Assembly (NCBI RefSeq): GCF_030409795.1
Contig: NZ_JAUFQN010000019.1
Location: forward strand, 1,364,001 to 1,428,000
DNA length: 64,000 nt
Source of the DNA: Flavobacterium paronense
GTDB taxonomy: Bacteria > Bacteroidota > Bacteroidia > Flavobacteriales > Flavobacteriaceae
Direction: 5' to 3'
The stretch's first letter is position 1, and each line of letters starts with the position of its first letter. This document shows, in pieces, positions 51,784-60,492 of this stretch. The position numbers and the translations under genes were made by a program. Under the pieces are notes generated by a model. The model made no database searches. It saw only the letters and a program-made list of their open reading frames with translations, and was not told where the DNA came from.

Positions 51784-52479
51784 ATGAAACTAAATTGTGT
51801 TGTTGTTGATGATAGTTCCATTCAGAGAATGATCATTGCAAAGTTAGTAAATAATCATCCCAATCTACATTTAGTGGGTGATTTTTCTAATGCAATTGAA
51901 GCAAAAAATTGCATGTCGGTTCATACCGTTGACTTAATTTTTCTAGATATAGAAATGCCAGTCATCAGCGGTTTTGATTTTCTTGATGGTTTAAAAGTAA
52001 AACCTCAAATTATTTTTATCACGTCAAAAGCAGAGTATGCTATGAAAGCATTCGATTATGACGCTACGGACTACCTACAGAAACCGATAGCTCTTGATCG
52101 TTTTAATGCTTCTGTTAGAAGAGCGATGGATTTCCATTTGCTGAAAAAAGAAAATCAAGAAGAAGAAGGAGAACATATCTTTATTAAAAGTAATCTCAAA
52201 AAACTTAAAATTTATACCAATAAAATTAAGTGGATTGAAGCTTACGGAGATTATGTGAAAGTAGTTACTGAAGAAGATAGCAATCTTGTTCTTTCTACTA
52301 TGAAATCTTTTGAAAATGATTTATCAAAAGAGAAATTTATTCGCGTACACAAATCCTATATAATTAATATAGATAAAGTGGAACGATTCAATAGTAAGTT
52401 CGCTGAAATTGGAGTAACTAAAATTCCGTTAAGTCGAAATAAAAAAGAAGATTTAATTAAAGCACTAGCTATTGCGTAA
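51784..52479 (+). CDS. LytTR family response regulator
   Basis: This 231-aa regulator has a receiver domain (1-120; LNCVVVDDSSIQRMIIAKLV, phosphoacceptor Asp55 in LIFLDIEMPVISGFDF, the Lys in DYLQKPIAL) and a LytTR DNA-binding domain (about 135-230; IKWIEAYGDYVKVVTEED, ILVHKSYIINIDKVERF-type strands). A cognate kinase gene is not adjacent. Three 20-bp-spaced repeats (51673-51720) lie between it and the divergent ribosomal operon. It probably controls its own gene and others that carry such repeats (inference). Confidence 0.95.
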   Translation: MKLNCVVVDDSSIQRMIIAKLVNNHPNLHLVGDFSNAIEAKNCMSVHTVDLIFLDIEMPVISGFDFLDGLKVKPQIIFITSKAEYAMKAFDYDATDYLQKPIALDRFNASVRRAMDFHLLKKENQEEEGEHIFIKSNLKKLKIYTNKIKWIEAYGDYVKVVTEEDSNLVLSTMKSFENDLSKEKFIRVHKSYIINIDKVERFNSKFAEIGVTKIPLSRNKKEDLIKALAIA

Positions 52480-52485
52480 TTCTAC

Positions 52486-54939
52486 TCAATAAAAATCAAC
52501 ATTTACGGTAACTTTAATAGTTCTGTATTGTGATACCAAATCAAAACTATTCAGTATTTTCTGGATAGTTTTTTTTGTGCCTTGAATTGAAGTATCTCCA
52601 GGCATCTTTATCATTATAGTACGAATATATTCATTTCGAATTCTTCCAATAGCAGGTTCTTCTGGACCAAGCACTGGAATGGTTAAGTTTTGCTGTAAAA
52701 CTTGATATAGCCACATCGAACCTTCTTTCAGTTTTTCAAAATCTCTATGCTTTAAAGTCAATCGAATCAAACGGTAAAATGGCGGATAATAATAAATCTT
52801 TCTTTCGTAGAGTTGTTCATTATACATTCCTTCATAATCATTATTAGTTACTTGCTGAATTACATTATGCAGCGGATTATAGGTTTGAATAATTACTTTA
52901 CCGCGCTTCTCAGCTCTGCCAGAACGACCTGCGACCTGCGTCATCATCTGGAAACTTCTTTCAAACGCTCTAAAATCGGGATGATATAACATATTATCAG
53001 CATTCATAATTCCAACTAAAGAAACATTATCAAAATCTAATCCTTTGGCCAGCATTTGGGTACCAACCAAAACATCAATTTCGCGATTTTTAAATCCATC
53101 AATGATTTTTTCGAAACTATATTTGCCTCGAGTAGTATCTTGATCCATGCGTTTGATGTTTTTTTGTGGAAAAATCTCTGCTAATTCTAACTCAATTTGT
53201 TCTGTTCCAAAACCTTTAGTTTGCATATCGATACTCGAACAGACATGACAATTCGTTGGTTTAGCCATATTATAACCACAGTAATGGCATCGCAATTGGT
53301 TTTTATATTTGTGGTACGTTAAACTTACATCACACTGCGGACATTGTGGCACATGACCACAAGTTAAACATTCTAATACAGGCGAAAAACCACGACGATT
53401 TTGAAAAAGGATTACTTGTTCGTTCTTTGAAAAAGCTTCTGTTATTTCATCTATCAAAGTCGTGCTAAAATGTCCTATCATCTTTTTCCTGAAATAACTA
53501 TCTTTCAAATCGACCAATTCTATTTCAGGCATTTTCACTTTTCCAAAACGTTCTTTTAAAGTAATCAAACCAAATTTTCCGGAGGTTGCATTATAATAAG
53601 TTTCAATACTTGGCGTTGCCGAACCTAACAAAACTTTAGCCTGATGTGCATTTGCTAAAACAATCGCAGCGTCACGGGCATGATATCTTGGTGCTGGATC
53701 TTGTTGTTTGAAGGTTTGTTCATGCTCTTCATCAACAATGAGTAAACCTAAATTATTGAACGGTAAAAACAAAGCCGACCTTGCTCCTATTACAATTTGT
53801 GCCGTTTCGGAATTTTGATTGACATTGTTCCAAACTTCTACTCTTTCATTGTTGGAATATTTCGAATGAAAAACAGCAACTTTATTTCCGAAATGTTTTG
53901 TTAATCGGCCAACTAATTGCGTTGTCAAAGCAATTTCTGGTAATAAATACAAGACTTGCTTTCCTTCTGACACCCGATTTTCAATGAGTTTGATATAGAT
54001 TTCTGTTTTGCCACTTGATGTTACTCCATGCAAAAGCGAAACTTCTTTATCTTCGAAAGATTTTTCAATTTCATCAAAAGCCTTTTGTTGCGCTATACTT
54101 AGTGTTAGTTCATTATCGATTTTATTTTTCTCAAAATTTACGCGGTCTTCCTTAATAAAATATTCTTCAAAGATTTGTTTGTCGACTAACGCTTTGACAA
54201 TTGCTGTTGAAGTTTGAGCCGTTTCTGTTAATAGCTTAACGGAAATTGGCTTTTTTTCTTGAGCTTGCAATTGAAAATACTGAAGTATGAGATTTTTTCG
54301 CTTCTCAGATTGTAAACTGTCTAATAAGGCAATTAAGTTTTCTTCCTGATCATATTGTTTTCTCAGACGAATATACTTAACTAGTTTAGGCTTGTATTCC
54401 TCCTGAATTTCTTCCTGAAGCGTGATTATATTTTTATTAATAAGTTTTTGGATAACCGGTAAAACTGTTTTCTTATTCAGAATATCAACAATATTTTGAA
54501 CTTTCAATGAACTCTGATTTTGCAAAGCTTCATATATTAAAAATTCATCATCTGAAAGTTCGGTTTCATTTACAAATGTTTCGGCAGTTTTAGAAATTAA
54601 AGTCTCACTTTCAAGTAATAATGCTGATGGCATTGCACCTCGATAAACATCACCAATATTGCACATATAATAAGACGCAATCCAAAACCAGTGATTGATT
54701 TGAAAATCGTTTACAATTGGTTTTTCGTCAAGGATCTGATGTATTTCTTTTGCTTCATAAAGCGTTGGTTCGTTCTGATGCAAATCAATAACCAATGCTG
54801 TATAGATTTTATTTTTGCCAAATGGAACTGCTACTCGCATTCCTACATCAATATAAGTAAATTCGTTTTCTGAGACCTTGTAAGTAAAGGTTTTAGAAAG
54901 TGAAAGCGGAATAATAACTTCAATAAAAAATGCGTTCAA
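52486..54939 (-). CDS. priA: primosomal replication restart helicase PriA
   Basis: This 817-aa helicase reloads the replisome at stalled forks. Seen: N-terminal DNA-binding part (FIEVIIPLSLSKTFTYKV), Walker A LHGVTSSGKTEIYIKLI (about residue 300), the Walker B/DEEH box GLLIVDEEHEQTFKQQDPA, the zinc-binding cysteines CLTCGHVPQCPQCDVS and CHYCGY..CHVCSS, and motif VI QVAGRSGRAEKRG. I place the start at the TTG at 54939, 7 bases after the DUF2147 stop; the frame is open to 54981, but that would overlap the upstream gene by 35 bases. Last gene of the nadC operon. Confidence 0.96.
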   Translation of the reverse strand: MNAFFIEVIIPLSLSKTFTYKVSENEFTYIDVGMRVAVPFGKNKIYTALVIDLHQNEPTLYEAKEIHQILDEKPIVNDFQINHWFWIASYYMCNIGDVYRGAMPSALLLESETLISKTAETFVNETELSDDEFLIYEALQNQSSLKVQNIVDILNKKTVLPVIQKLINKNIITLQEEIQEEYKPKLVKYIRLRKQYDQEENLIALLDSLQSEKRKNLILQYFQLQAQEKKPISVKLLTETAQTSTAIVKALVDKQIFEEYFIKEDRVNFEKNKIDNELTLSIAQQKAFDEIEKSFEDKEVSLLHGVTSSGKTEIYIKLIENRVSEGKQVLYLLPEIALTTQLVGRLTKHFGNKVAVFHSKYSNNERVEVWNNVNQNSETAQIVIGARSALFLPFNNLGLLIVDEEHEQTFKQQDPAPRYHARDAAIVLANAHQAKVLLGSATPSIETYYNATSGKFGLITLKERFGKVKMPEIELVDLKDSYFRKKMIGHFSTTLIDEITEAFSKNEQVILFQNRRGFSPVLECLTCGHVPQCPQCDVSLTYHKYKNQLRCHYCGYNMAKPTNCHVCSSIDMQTKGFGTEQIELELAEIFPQKNIKRMDQDTTRGKYSFEKIIDGFKNREIDVLVGTQMLAKGLDFDNVSLVGIMNADNMLYHPDFRAFERSFQMMTQVAGRSGRAEKRGKVIIQTYNPLHNVIQQVTNNDYEGMYNEQLYERKIYYYPPFYRLIRLTLKHRDFEKLKEGSMWLYQVLQQNLTIPVLGPEEPAIGRIRNEYIRTIMIKMPGDTSIQGTKKTIQKILNSFDLVSQYRTIKVTVNVDFY

Positions 54940-54946
54940 GAGTATA

Positions 54947-55369
54947 CTATTTTTGTCTAATCCAAGTTTGTGATCTTCCAAAAAGTGGAATTCCTATGTA
55001 ACCGCGGACAATGAGTTTTTCTTTTCCGTCTATGGTCATTTTGCAATGATATTTTTTTCCGTTTTTAGGATCAACAATTTTCCCACCATCATAAACACCT
55101 TCATTTTTGGTCAATCCTTTTATAATTACCAATCCTAAAATAGGTTTATTTTTATCATCTCCTTCACATTTTTCACATTTTTGATGCCTGTGTTCTTGCT
55201 CAAAAATTTCAACTATCTTTCCGTAAACTTTACCTTTATGTTCGTATATCTCAACCATACCCTTCTCCTTACCTGTTTCATCGTCCACAGTTTTCCACTT
55301 TCCGAAAATTGTCTGTGAAAAACTGATTTTAGTAAAAAATAAGATGGCAATTAACAATTTTAATTTCAT
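54947..55369 (-). CDS. DUF2147 family secreted protein
   Basis: This 140-aa protein has a signal peptide (MKLKLLIAILFFTKISFS) and a DUF2147 beta-barrel-like body: IFGKWKTVDDETGKEKGMVE, YGKIVEIFEQ, two CxxC-like pairs (KCEKCEGD), DPKNGKKYHCKMTI and YIGIPLFGRSQTWIRQ. DUF2147 proteins lie in the periplasm or cell surface and are often upregulated with envelope stress; the activity is unknown. Its ATG overlaps the BrkB stop by 4 bases (ATGA). Confidence 0.9.
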   Translation of the reverse strand: MKLKLLIAILFFTKISFSQTIFGKWKTVDDETGKEKGMVEIYEHKGKVYGKIVEIFEQEHRHQKCEKCEGDDKNKPILGLVIIKGLTKNEGVYDGGKIVDPKNGKKYHCKMTIDGKEKLIVRGYIGIPLFGRSQTWIRQK

Positions 55370-56316
55370 GATATTTTAGAGTCTATTTCTTTTTGTTTCT
55401 CCCTTTTAATGTAGTGTATTGAAGCATTTAAATCAAAACCTAAAAGTAAAATCATAGAATTAATCCAAATGTAAAACATTACAACTAATAAAGTTCCTAT
55501 TGAACCATAAAGTTCATTGTATTTAGAAAATTTCACAACCCAAATTCCAAAGAAATAAGAGGAAATAATAATCAAAATAGTAGTAACCACAGAACCAATA
55601 GAAATTAAACCTCTTTTCTTATCATGTTTAATACCAAATCTAAATAATATTGAAGTTGACATTAATATCATCAGAATGACAAAACCATATCTTCCCATTT
55701 CTATCAAATGAATTTTATCAGACAATACGTCTTGAATTTTTGTTTTTTGGATAAAGACCTCAAAAACTACAATAGCTGCTACAGTTATCAATAATAGGAA
55801 AGATAAGAAAATTGATAATGCTAATGCTACAATATACTGTCTGAAAAACTTTCGCTTTAAAGAAACATGAATGTGATGGGAACTTTCAAAACCGCCAAGA
55901 ATAGCATTCACTCCATTAGTCATTAAAAAAATGGCCATAAAAAAACCAGTTGATAGTAGTCCGCTATGACTATTATGCAAAATATCGTTGATAATTTTAT
56001 AGATAGCATCGTAGGTTGTTGGCGGAACACTTTGCTGAACAAAACCTAAAAAATCATTTTGAAACCCTTGAATTGGAATGTATGGAATTAGATTAAGTAT
56101 AAAAAGTGCAAATGGAAATAATGCCATAAAAAAACTAAAGGCAATAGCTGTAGCACGATAGGAAATGTCACCTTCAATTATTCCAAAAAAATATAAATCA
56201 AGCAAATCATATAATGACATACCATGAAGCCATGGCAATTTTATTTTCCTTAAAAGAAAAACCAGCTGTTTAATAATAGGAAGTTTTAGGAATTTATTTT
56301 CTGTTGTTGCTGACAT
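55366..56316 (-). CDS. YihY/BrkB family membrane protein
   Basis: This 316-aa inner-membrane protein has five or six helices. Seen: YDLLDLYFFGIIEGDISYRA, TAIAFSFFMALFPFALFILN, TGFFMAIFLMTNGVNAI and, near the C-terminus, YGSIGTLLVVMFYIWINSMI with LLGFDLNASIHYI, the family's characteristic last segment. YihY/BrkB proteins are of uncertain role (once called RNase BN). The ATG abuts the nadC stop; the DUF2147 gene follows with a 4-base overlap, so the genes are translationally coupled. Confidence 0.93.
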   Translation of the reverse strand: MSATTENKFLKLPIIKQLVFLLRKIKLPWLHGMSLYDLLDLYFFGIIEGDISYRATAIAFSFFMALFPFALFILNLIPYIPIQGFQNDFLGFVQQSVPPTTYDAIYKIINDILHNSHSGLLSTGFFMAIFLMTNGVNAILGGFESSHHIHVSLKRKFFRQYIVALALSIFLSFLLLITVAAIVVFEVFIQKTKIQDVLSDKIHLIEMGRYGFVILMILMSTSILFRFGIKHDKKRGLISIGSVVTTILIIISSYFFGIWVVKFSKYNELYGSIGTLLVVMFYIWINSMILLLGFDLNASIHYIKREKQKEIDSKIS

Positions 56317-57174
56317 TTAGATAGCTTTTAAACTTAAATCCATATTATAAACGGAATGCGTCAATGCGCCAGAGGAAATATAATTTACACCACATTCCGC
56401 ATATTGACGAATGGTATTTTCATTGATATTTCCTGATGATTCTGTTAAGCATTTATTCCCAATCAATTCGACTGCTTTTCTTGTATCTTCAAAATTGAAA
56501 TTGTCAATCAAGATTCGGTAAACACCTTCATTTTCTATAATTTCTTTGATTTCGGTTAGGTTTCTGGCTTCTACAATAATTTGTAAATCCAGTTTATTAA
56601 ACTTCAAAAATTCTTTGGTTTTTTTGATTGCATTAGTAATTCCTCCGGCAAAATCATTGTGATTGTCTTTAAGCATCACCATATCATACAATGCAAAACG
56701 ATGGTTTTCACCACCACCGATTTTGACAGCCCATTTTTCACAAGCCCGAAACCCAGGTGTTGTTTTTCGTGTATCAAGAACTTTGGCATTTGTGCCTTCT
56801 AAAAGTTTAACGTATTGATTAGTCTTTGTTGCAATGGCAGACATTCGCTGCATAGAATTAAGTACTAATCGTTCCGCTTTCAAAATAGATTGCGAACTGC
56901 CCGACACATAAAATACAATATCACCATGTTTTACGGATGTTCCGTCCTCAATAAAAGTTTCGATTTCTAAAGTTGGATCAACATTTTCAAAAACCATTTT
57001 GGCAAATGCAACACCGGCAATTATTCCGTTATCTTTAACTAACAGTTTGGCTTTCCCTTTAGCATTATCAGGAATACAAGCCAACGAACTATAATCGCCC
57101 GGACCAATATCTTCACGAATGCCGTTTTGTATAATTATATTGAGTTCCTTTTGAAACTGTTCTTCTGAAATCAT
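56317..57174 (-). CDS. nadC: carboxylating nicotinate-nucleotide diphosphorylase
   Basis: This 285-aa enzyme turns quinolinate into nicotinate mononucleotide in NAD synthesis. Seen: EDIGPGDYSSLACIP, the SILKAERLVLNSMQRMSAIA helix (about 95-114), VLDTRKTTPGFRACEKWAVK (substrate site; about 132-151), and MLKDNHNDF, then SSGNINENTIRQYAECGVNY (phosphate-binding end). Normal family length. It is the first gene of an operon with brkB, DUF2147 and priA. Confidence 0.97.
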   Translation of the reverse strand: MISEEQFQKELNIIIQNGIREDIGPGDYSSLACIPDNAKGKAKLLVKDNGIIAGVAFAKMVFENVDPTLEIETFIEDGTSVKHGDIVFYVSGSSQSILKAERLVLNSMQRMSAIATKTNQYVKLLEGTNAKVLDTRKTTPGFRACEKWAVKIGGGENHRFALYDMVMLKDNHNDFAGGITNAIKKTKEFLKFNKLDLQIIVEARNLTEIKEIIENEGVYRILIDNFNFEDTRKAVELIGNKCLTESSGNINENTIRQYAECGVNYISSGALTHSVYNMDLSLKAI

Positions 57175-57245
57175 TTTGTAACTATTGATTGGCTAAAATA
57201 GCATTTAATTTATTGATTTAAAAATGAAAATTGAATTTGAATTTC

Positions 57246-57253
57246 TATTTTTG
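57246..57253 (+). promoter_or_regulatory. -7 promoter element of pyrD
   Basis: TATTTTTG matches TAnnTTTG, 19 bases before the ATG at 57273. Confidence 0.65.
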
Positions 57254-57272
57254 TAACACAACAACACTACTC

Positions 57273-58286
57273 ATGTACAAACTACTCATTCGTCCCATTT
57301 TATTTTGGTTTGACCCCGAAGATGTCCATTATTTCTCTTTTAGTTTTATCAAATTTATTTCCAAAATTCCTTTTGTTCCAAGTATTTTAAAATCGATTTA
57401 CGAAGTTAAGGATAGCCAATTAGAACGCGAAGTATTTGGCTTGAAATTTAAAAATCCTGTGGGTTTAGCAGCCGGATTTGATAAAGATGCTAAGTGTTAT
57501 CAGGAACTTTCTAACTTCGGCTTTGGCTTTATAGAAATCGGAACCTTAACTCCAAAACCACAAGATGGTAATCCAAAGAAACGTTTGTTTCGATTAAAAT
57601 CGGATAGCGCAATTATTAACAGAATGGGGTTCAATAACGGTGGCGTTGATGCGGCAGTAATTCGATTAAAGAAAAACAGAGGTGTTTTAATTGGTGGAAA
57701 CATTGGTAAAAATAAGCTTACGCCTAATGAAGATGCTACTGCTGATTACTTGATTTGCTTTGAAACATTGTTTGATTATGTTGATTATTTTGTTGTGAAT
57801 GTAAGTTCACCAAACACTCCAAACCTGAGAGCATTGCAAGACAAAAAGCCGTTAACTAATTTATTACAAACACTTCAGAATAAAAATTTGGGCAAACCAA
57901 AACAAAAACCAATACTCTTAAAAATCGCACCCGATTTAACTAATGAACAATTATTAGACATTATTGCTATTGTAAACGAGACCAAAATTGCCGGCGTAAT
58001 TGCGACCAATACAACCATTTCGAGAGAAGGTTTACAATCAGAAAAAAAAGCAGAAACTGGTGGATTATCAGGTAAACCTTTGACAAAACGTTCTACAGAA
58101 GTAATCAGGTTTCTTTCGGAGAAAAGCAACAAAGCCTTTCCAATCATTGGTGTGGGCGGAATCCATTCGGCTGAAGATGCATTAGAAAAGTTGGACGCTG
58201 GTGCCAGTCTAATCCAATTGTACACAGGGTTTATTTATGAAGGTCCAAAATTGGTCAAACAAATTAATAAAGCAATTTTGAAATAA
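57273..58286 (+). CDS. pyrD: quinone-dependent dihydroorotate dehydrogenase
   Basis: This 337-aa class 2 enzyme oxidises dihydroorotate with membrane quinones in pyrimidine synthesis. Seen: N-terminal membrane-association helix [38 protein letters not shown] (FMN), [19 protein letters not shown], the catalytic Ser region [31 protein letters not shown] and [20 protein letters not shown] start at the ATG at 57273 because a -7 element (57246-57253) covers the open frame upstream. Normal length. Confidence 0.97.
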   Translation: MYKLLIRPILFWFDPEDVHYFSFSFIKFISKIPFVPSILKSIYEVKDSQLEREVFGLKFKNPVGLAAGFDKDAKCYQELSNFGFGFIEIGTLTPKPQDGNPKKRLFRLKSDSAIINRMGFNNGGVDAAVIRLKKNRGVLIGGNIGKNKLTPNEDATADYLICFETLFDYVDYFVVNVSSPNTPNLRALQDKKPLTNLLQTLQNKNLGKPKQKPILLKIAPDLTNEQLLDIIAIVNETKIAGVIATNTTISREGLQSEKKAETGGLSGKPLTKRSTEVIRFLSEKSNKAFPIIGVGGIHSAEDALEKLDAGASLIQLYTGFIYEGPKLVKQINKAILK

Positions 58287-58287
58287 G

Positions 58288-59505
58288 TTATTTTTTGTGC
58301 AAAATATTATAATTTAAGGTAACCGAAATTGCATTTACATAAGCATCCAAATAATAGCTTGGTGCGTAGGGCTTTTGATAATTTAACTTTGCTTCAACTC
58401 CAATATAATTTTTATAGTTATAGCCCACACCAAAAGATAAATAGTTTTCATCAGTAGCGTTAAAATCCTGAAAATTACTGCTAAATGTGATTTTACCTTT
58501 GGTCAGTGTACTTAAGTTATAGGCTGCTCCAATAAAAATTGACGATTTGTTATTTAAAAAAAGATAATGCTTAACTCCCAAACCTATATCAGTTGATTTA
58601 TAAGTCATATCAGTTAAAACATCTCTTCTAAAAGAACCAGCCGAATATTTCCCAACACCTTTAAAGCTATAATTAATGGTGTTAAGGTTTAAAAAAATGC
58701 TCCATTTATTTTTGTTAAAAGGCAGATTATATTCAAACTCTATAGCTGGTCTGAAGACTATTTTTGAATTAGCTTTAAAATTATACGTTCCAAAACTATC
58801 ATGACCGGATATTGAAGGAGAAACACTATTTAATCCCGGTTGAAGGTAAATGCGGAATGAATTTTTGTATTTAACTTTTCTGGCTTCATCACTAATTATA
58901 GACTTTGACCCTACTTTCTTTAGTAACTTTTCAAGATCATACTGACTGTAATTTAACCTTTCGAAAGTGAACAAATCTAATTTTTCTTTTGAAAGATAAG
59001 TTGATAATTGCTGCTTATACAAATTATTGGTTACAAGTTGTCCAATATCATCAAGGTATTTTTTATAAATAAGCTGCTGAAATTGTCCTCCGTCTTGTAT
59101 AAAAAAACTCGTGTGATTGTTTTCTTTATATTTATAGAGCTTATAATTATCATCTATTAATACTTTTAAAAAAACTTTCTCATTTATATATACAGGATTT
59201 CTTTTATTATACTCTACATTTTTAGGCTCATTATTGAACTTATCAATCTTAACTTCTACATTTAAATACTTAAATTCATTTTCTATTGAAAATTCTTTTA
59301 TTGAACTCAAATTACCAATTATGATTTCAGCAGTTGGATTTAATTTATATTCAAACTCAACTGGATTTTCTAACCAATCGTTATTTTTTATAAAACATTC
59401 CGTTTTATTATTATTTTTATCAATAATATATCCTTTTTCAAAATTTATTTGAGAAAATAAAGCGTAGGAAAAAATTAATGTTAGTAAAGTAAATTTTAAT
59501 TTCAT
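58288..59505 (-). CDS. secreted beta-barrel protein of unknown function
   Basis: I do not recognise a specific family. The 405-aa protein has a signal peptide (MKLKFTLLTLIFSYALFS; ATG at 59505, with a short open stretch upstream to 59523 not needed) and a first part of mixed strands that opens INFEKGYIIDKNNNKTECFI (to about residue 210). The last 180 residues look like outer-membrane beta-strands with aromatic girdles (FRIYLQPGLNSVSPSISG, FLNLNTINYSFKGVG, LSFGVGYNYKNYIGVEA), ending in NAISVTLNYNILHKK. The terminal aromatic is not Phe, which is slightly unusual. Related flavobacterial proteins are sometimes mislabelled 'tRNA modification GTPase'; no GTPase motif is present. The role is unknown. 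Confidence 0.7.
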   Translation of the reverse strand: MKLKFTLLTLIFSYALFSQINFEKGYIIDKNNNKTECFIKNNDWLENPVEFEYKLNPTAEIIIGNLSSIKEFSIENEFKYLNVEVKIDKFNNEPKNVEYNKRNPVYINEKVFLKVLIDDNYKLYKYKENNHTSFFIQDGGQFQQLIYKKYLDDIGQLVTNNLYKQQLSTYLSKEKLDLFTFERLNYSQYDLEKLLKKVGSKSIISDEARKVKYKNSFRIYLQPGLNSVSPSISGHDSFGTYNFKANSKIVFRPAIEFEYNLPFNKNKWSIFLNLNTINYSFKGVGKYSAGSFRRDVLTDMTYKSTDIGLGVKHYLFLNNKSSIFIGAAYNLSTLTKGKITFSSNFQDFNATDENYLSFGVGYNYKNYIGVEAKLNYQKPYAPSYYLDAYVNAISVTLNYNILHKK

Positions 59506-59554
59506 AATTTGTAATTTTCTCAAATATATGTATTTTCTTTAAATAATTGTTTTC

Positions 59555-59562
59555 TATATTTG
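59555..59562 (+). promoter_or_regulatory. -7 promoter element of the HMG-CoA lyase gene
   Basis: TATATTTG matches TAnnTTTG, 8 bases before the ATG at 59571; the 5' leader would be very short or absent. Confidence 0.6.
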
Positions 59563-59570
59563 ATGACCAA

Positions 59571-60434
59571 ATGAATAAAATCAAAATCATAGAATGTCCA
59601 CGTGATGCCATGCAAGGTATCAAAGACTTTATTCCAACTCAGAAAAAAGTTGATTATATTCAGTCTTTACTACGAGTTGGATTTGATACAATTGATTTTG
59701 GCAGTTTTGTTTCACCTAAAGCAATTCCTCAAATGCTAGACACTGCCGAAGTTTTAGCACAATTAGATTTATCCCAAACACAAAGCAAACTGTTAGCAAT
59801 TATCGCCAATACGCAAGGTGCACAAATAGCTTCTGCTCATAAAGAGATTCAATACTTAGGCTTCCCGTTTTCAATTTCAGAAAACTTTCAAATGCGCAAT
59901 ACACACAAAACCATTGCTGAAAGTCTAGTTACTCTTCAGGAGATTTTAAACATCGCCGACGCTTCAAACAAAGAGGTTGTGACCTATATTTCTATGGGAT
60001 TTGGCAATCCATATGGAGACCCTTGGAATGTTGAAATAGTGGGAGAATGGACAGAAAGACTTGCCAATATGGGAGTAAAAATCCTTTCGCTCTCTGATAC
60101 TATTGGAAGTTCTACTCCAGATATGATTACTTATTTGTTTTCCAATTTAATTCCTAAATATCCTCATATCGAATTTGGTGCTCACTTACATACAACTCCA
60201 GAAAAGTGGCATGAAAAAGTAGATGCTGCGTATAAAGCTGGATGCTATCGTTTTGATGGAGCTATACAAGGTTTTGGAGGTTGCCCAATGGCAAAAGATG
60301 ATTTAACCGGGAATATGCCAACAGAAAAACTATTGTCCTATTTTACAACTCACAAAGCAGATACCAATACAAGCCCGATGAGTTTTGAAAGCGCTTATAA
60401 TGAAGCTACAAAAATCTTTAGCGCTTATCATTAA
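59571..60434 (+). CDS. hydroxymethylglutaryl-CoA lyase family protein
   Basis: This 287-aa TIM-barrel enzyme belongs to the DRE-TIM metallolyase (HMG-CoA lyase/aconitate-like) group. Seen: IIECPRDAMQGIKDFIP, where the usual RDGxQ reads RDAMQ, one residue changed; GFDTIDFGSFVSPKAIPQM, ISMGFGNPYGDPWNVE, GAHLHTTPEKW (metal-binding His pair) and the signature GFGGCPMAKDDLTGNMPTE. It cleaves HMG-CoA to acetyl-CoA and acetoacetate in leucine catabolism. Start at the ATG at 59571, just past the -7 element (59555-59562). Monocistronic. Confidence 0.92.
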   Translation: MNKIKIIECPRDAMQGIKDFIPTQKKVDYIQSLLRVGFDTIDFGSFVSPKAIPQMLDTAEVLAQLDLSQTQSKLLAIIANTQGAQIASAHKEIQYLGFPFSISENFQMRNTHKTIAESLVTLQEILNIADASNKEVVTYISMGFGNPYGDPWNVEIVGEWTERLANMGVKILSLSDTIGSSTPDMITYLFSNLIPKYPHIEFGAHLHTTPEKWHEKVDAAYKAGCYRFDGAIQGFGGCPMAKDDLTGNMPTEKLLSYFTTHKADTNTSPMSFESAYNEATKIFSAYH

Positions 60435-60454
60435 AAAAACTTCCAACTTTTCCC

Positions 60455-60462
60455 TATATTTG
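60455..60462 (+). promoter_or_regulatory. -7 promoter element of guaB
   Basis: TATATTTG matches TAnnTTTG, followed by CACGC, 30 bases before the guaB ATG at 60493. Confidence 0.65.
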
Positions 60463-60492
60463 CACGCAATTTAACTACAACTACAAATTGCA

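Noticed and set aside
58288..59505. tRNA modification GTPase label for the orphan secreted protein
   Set aside because: There is a signal peptide and a C-terminal barrel-like region, and no GTPase motifs (no P-loop, no NKxD).
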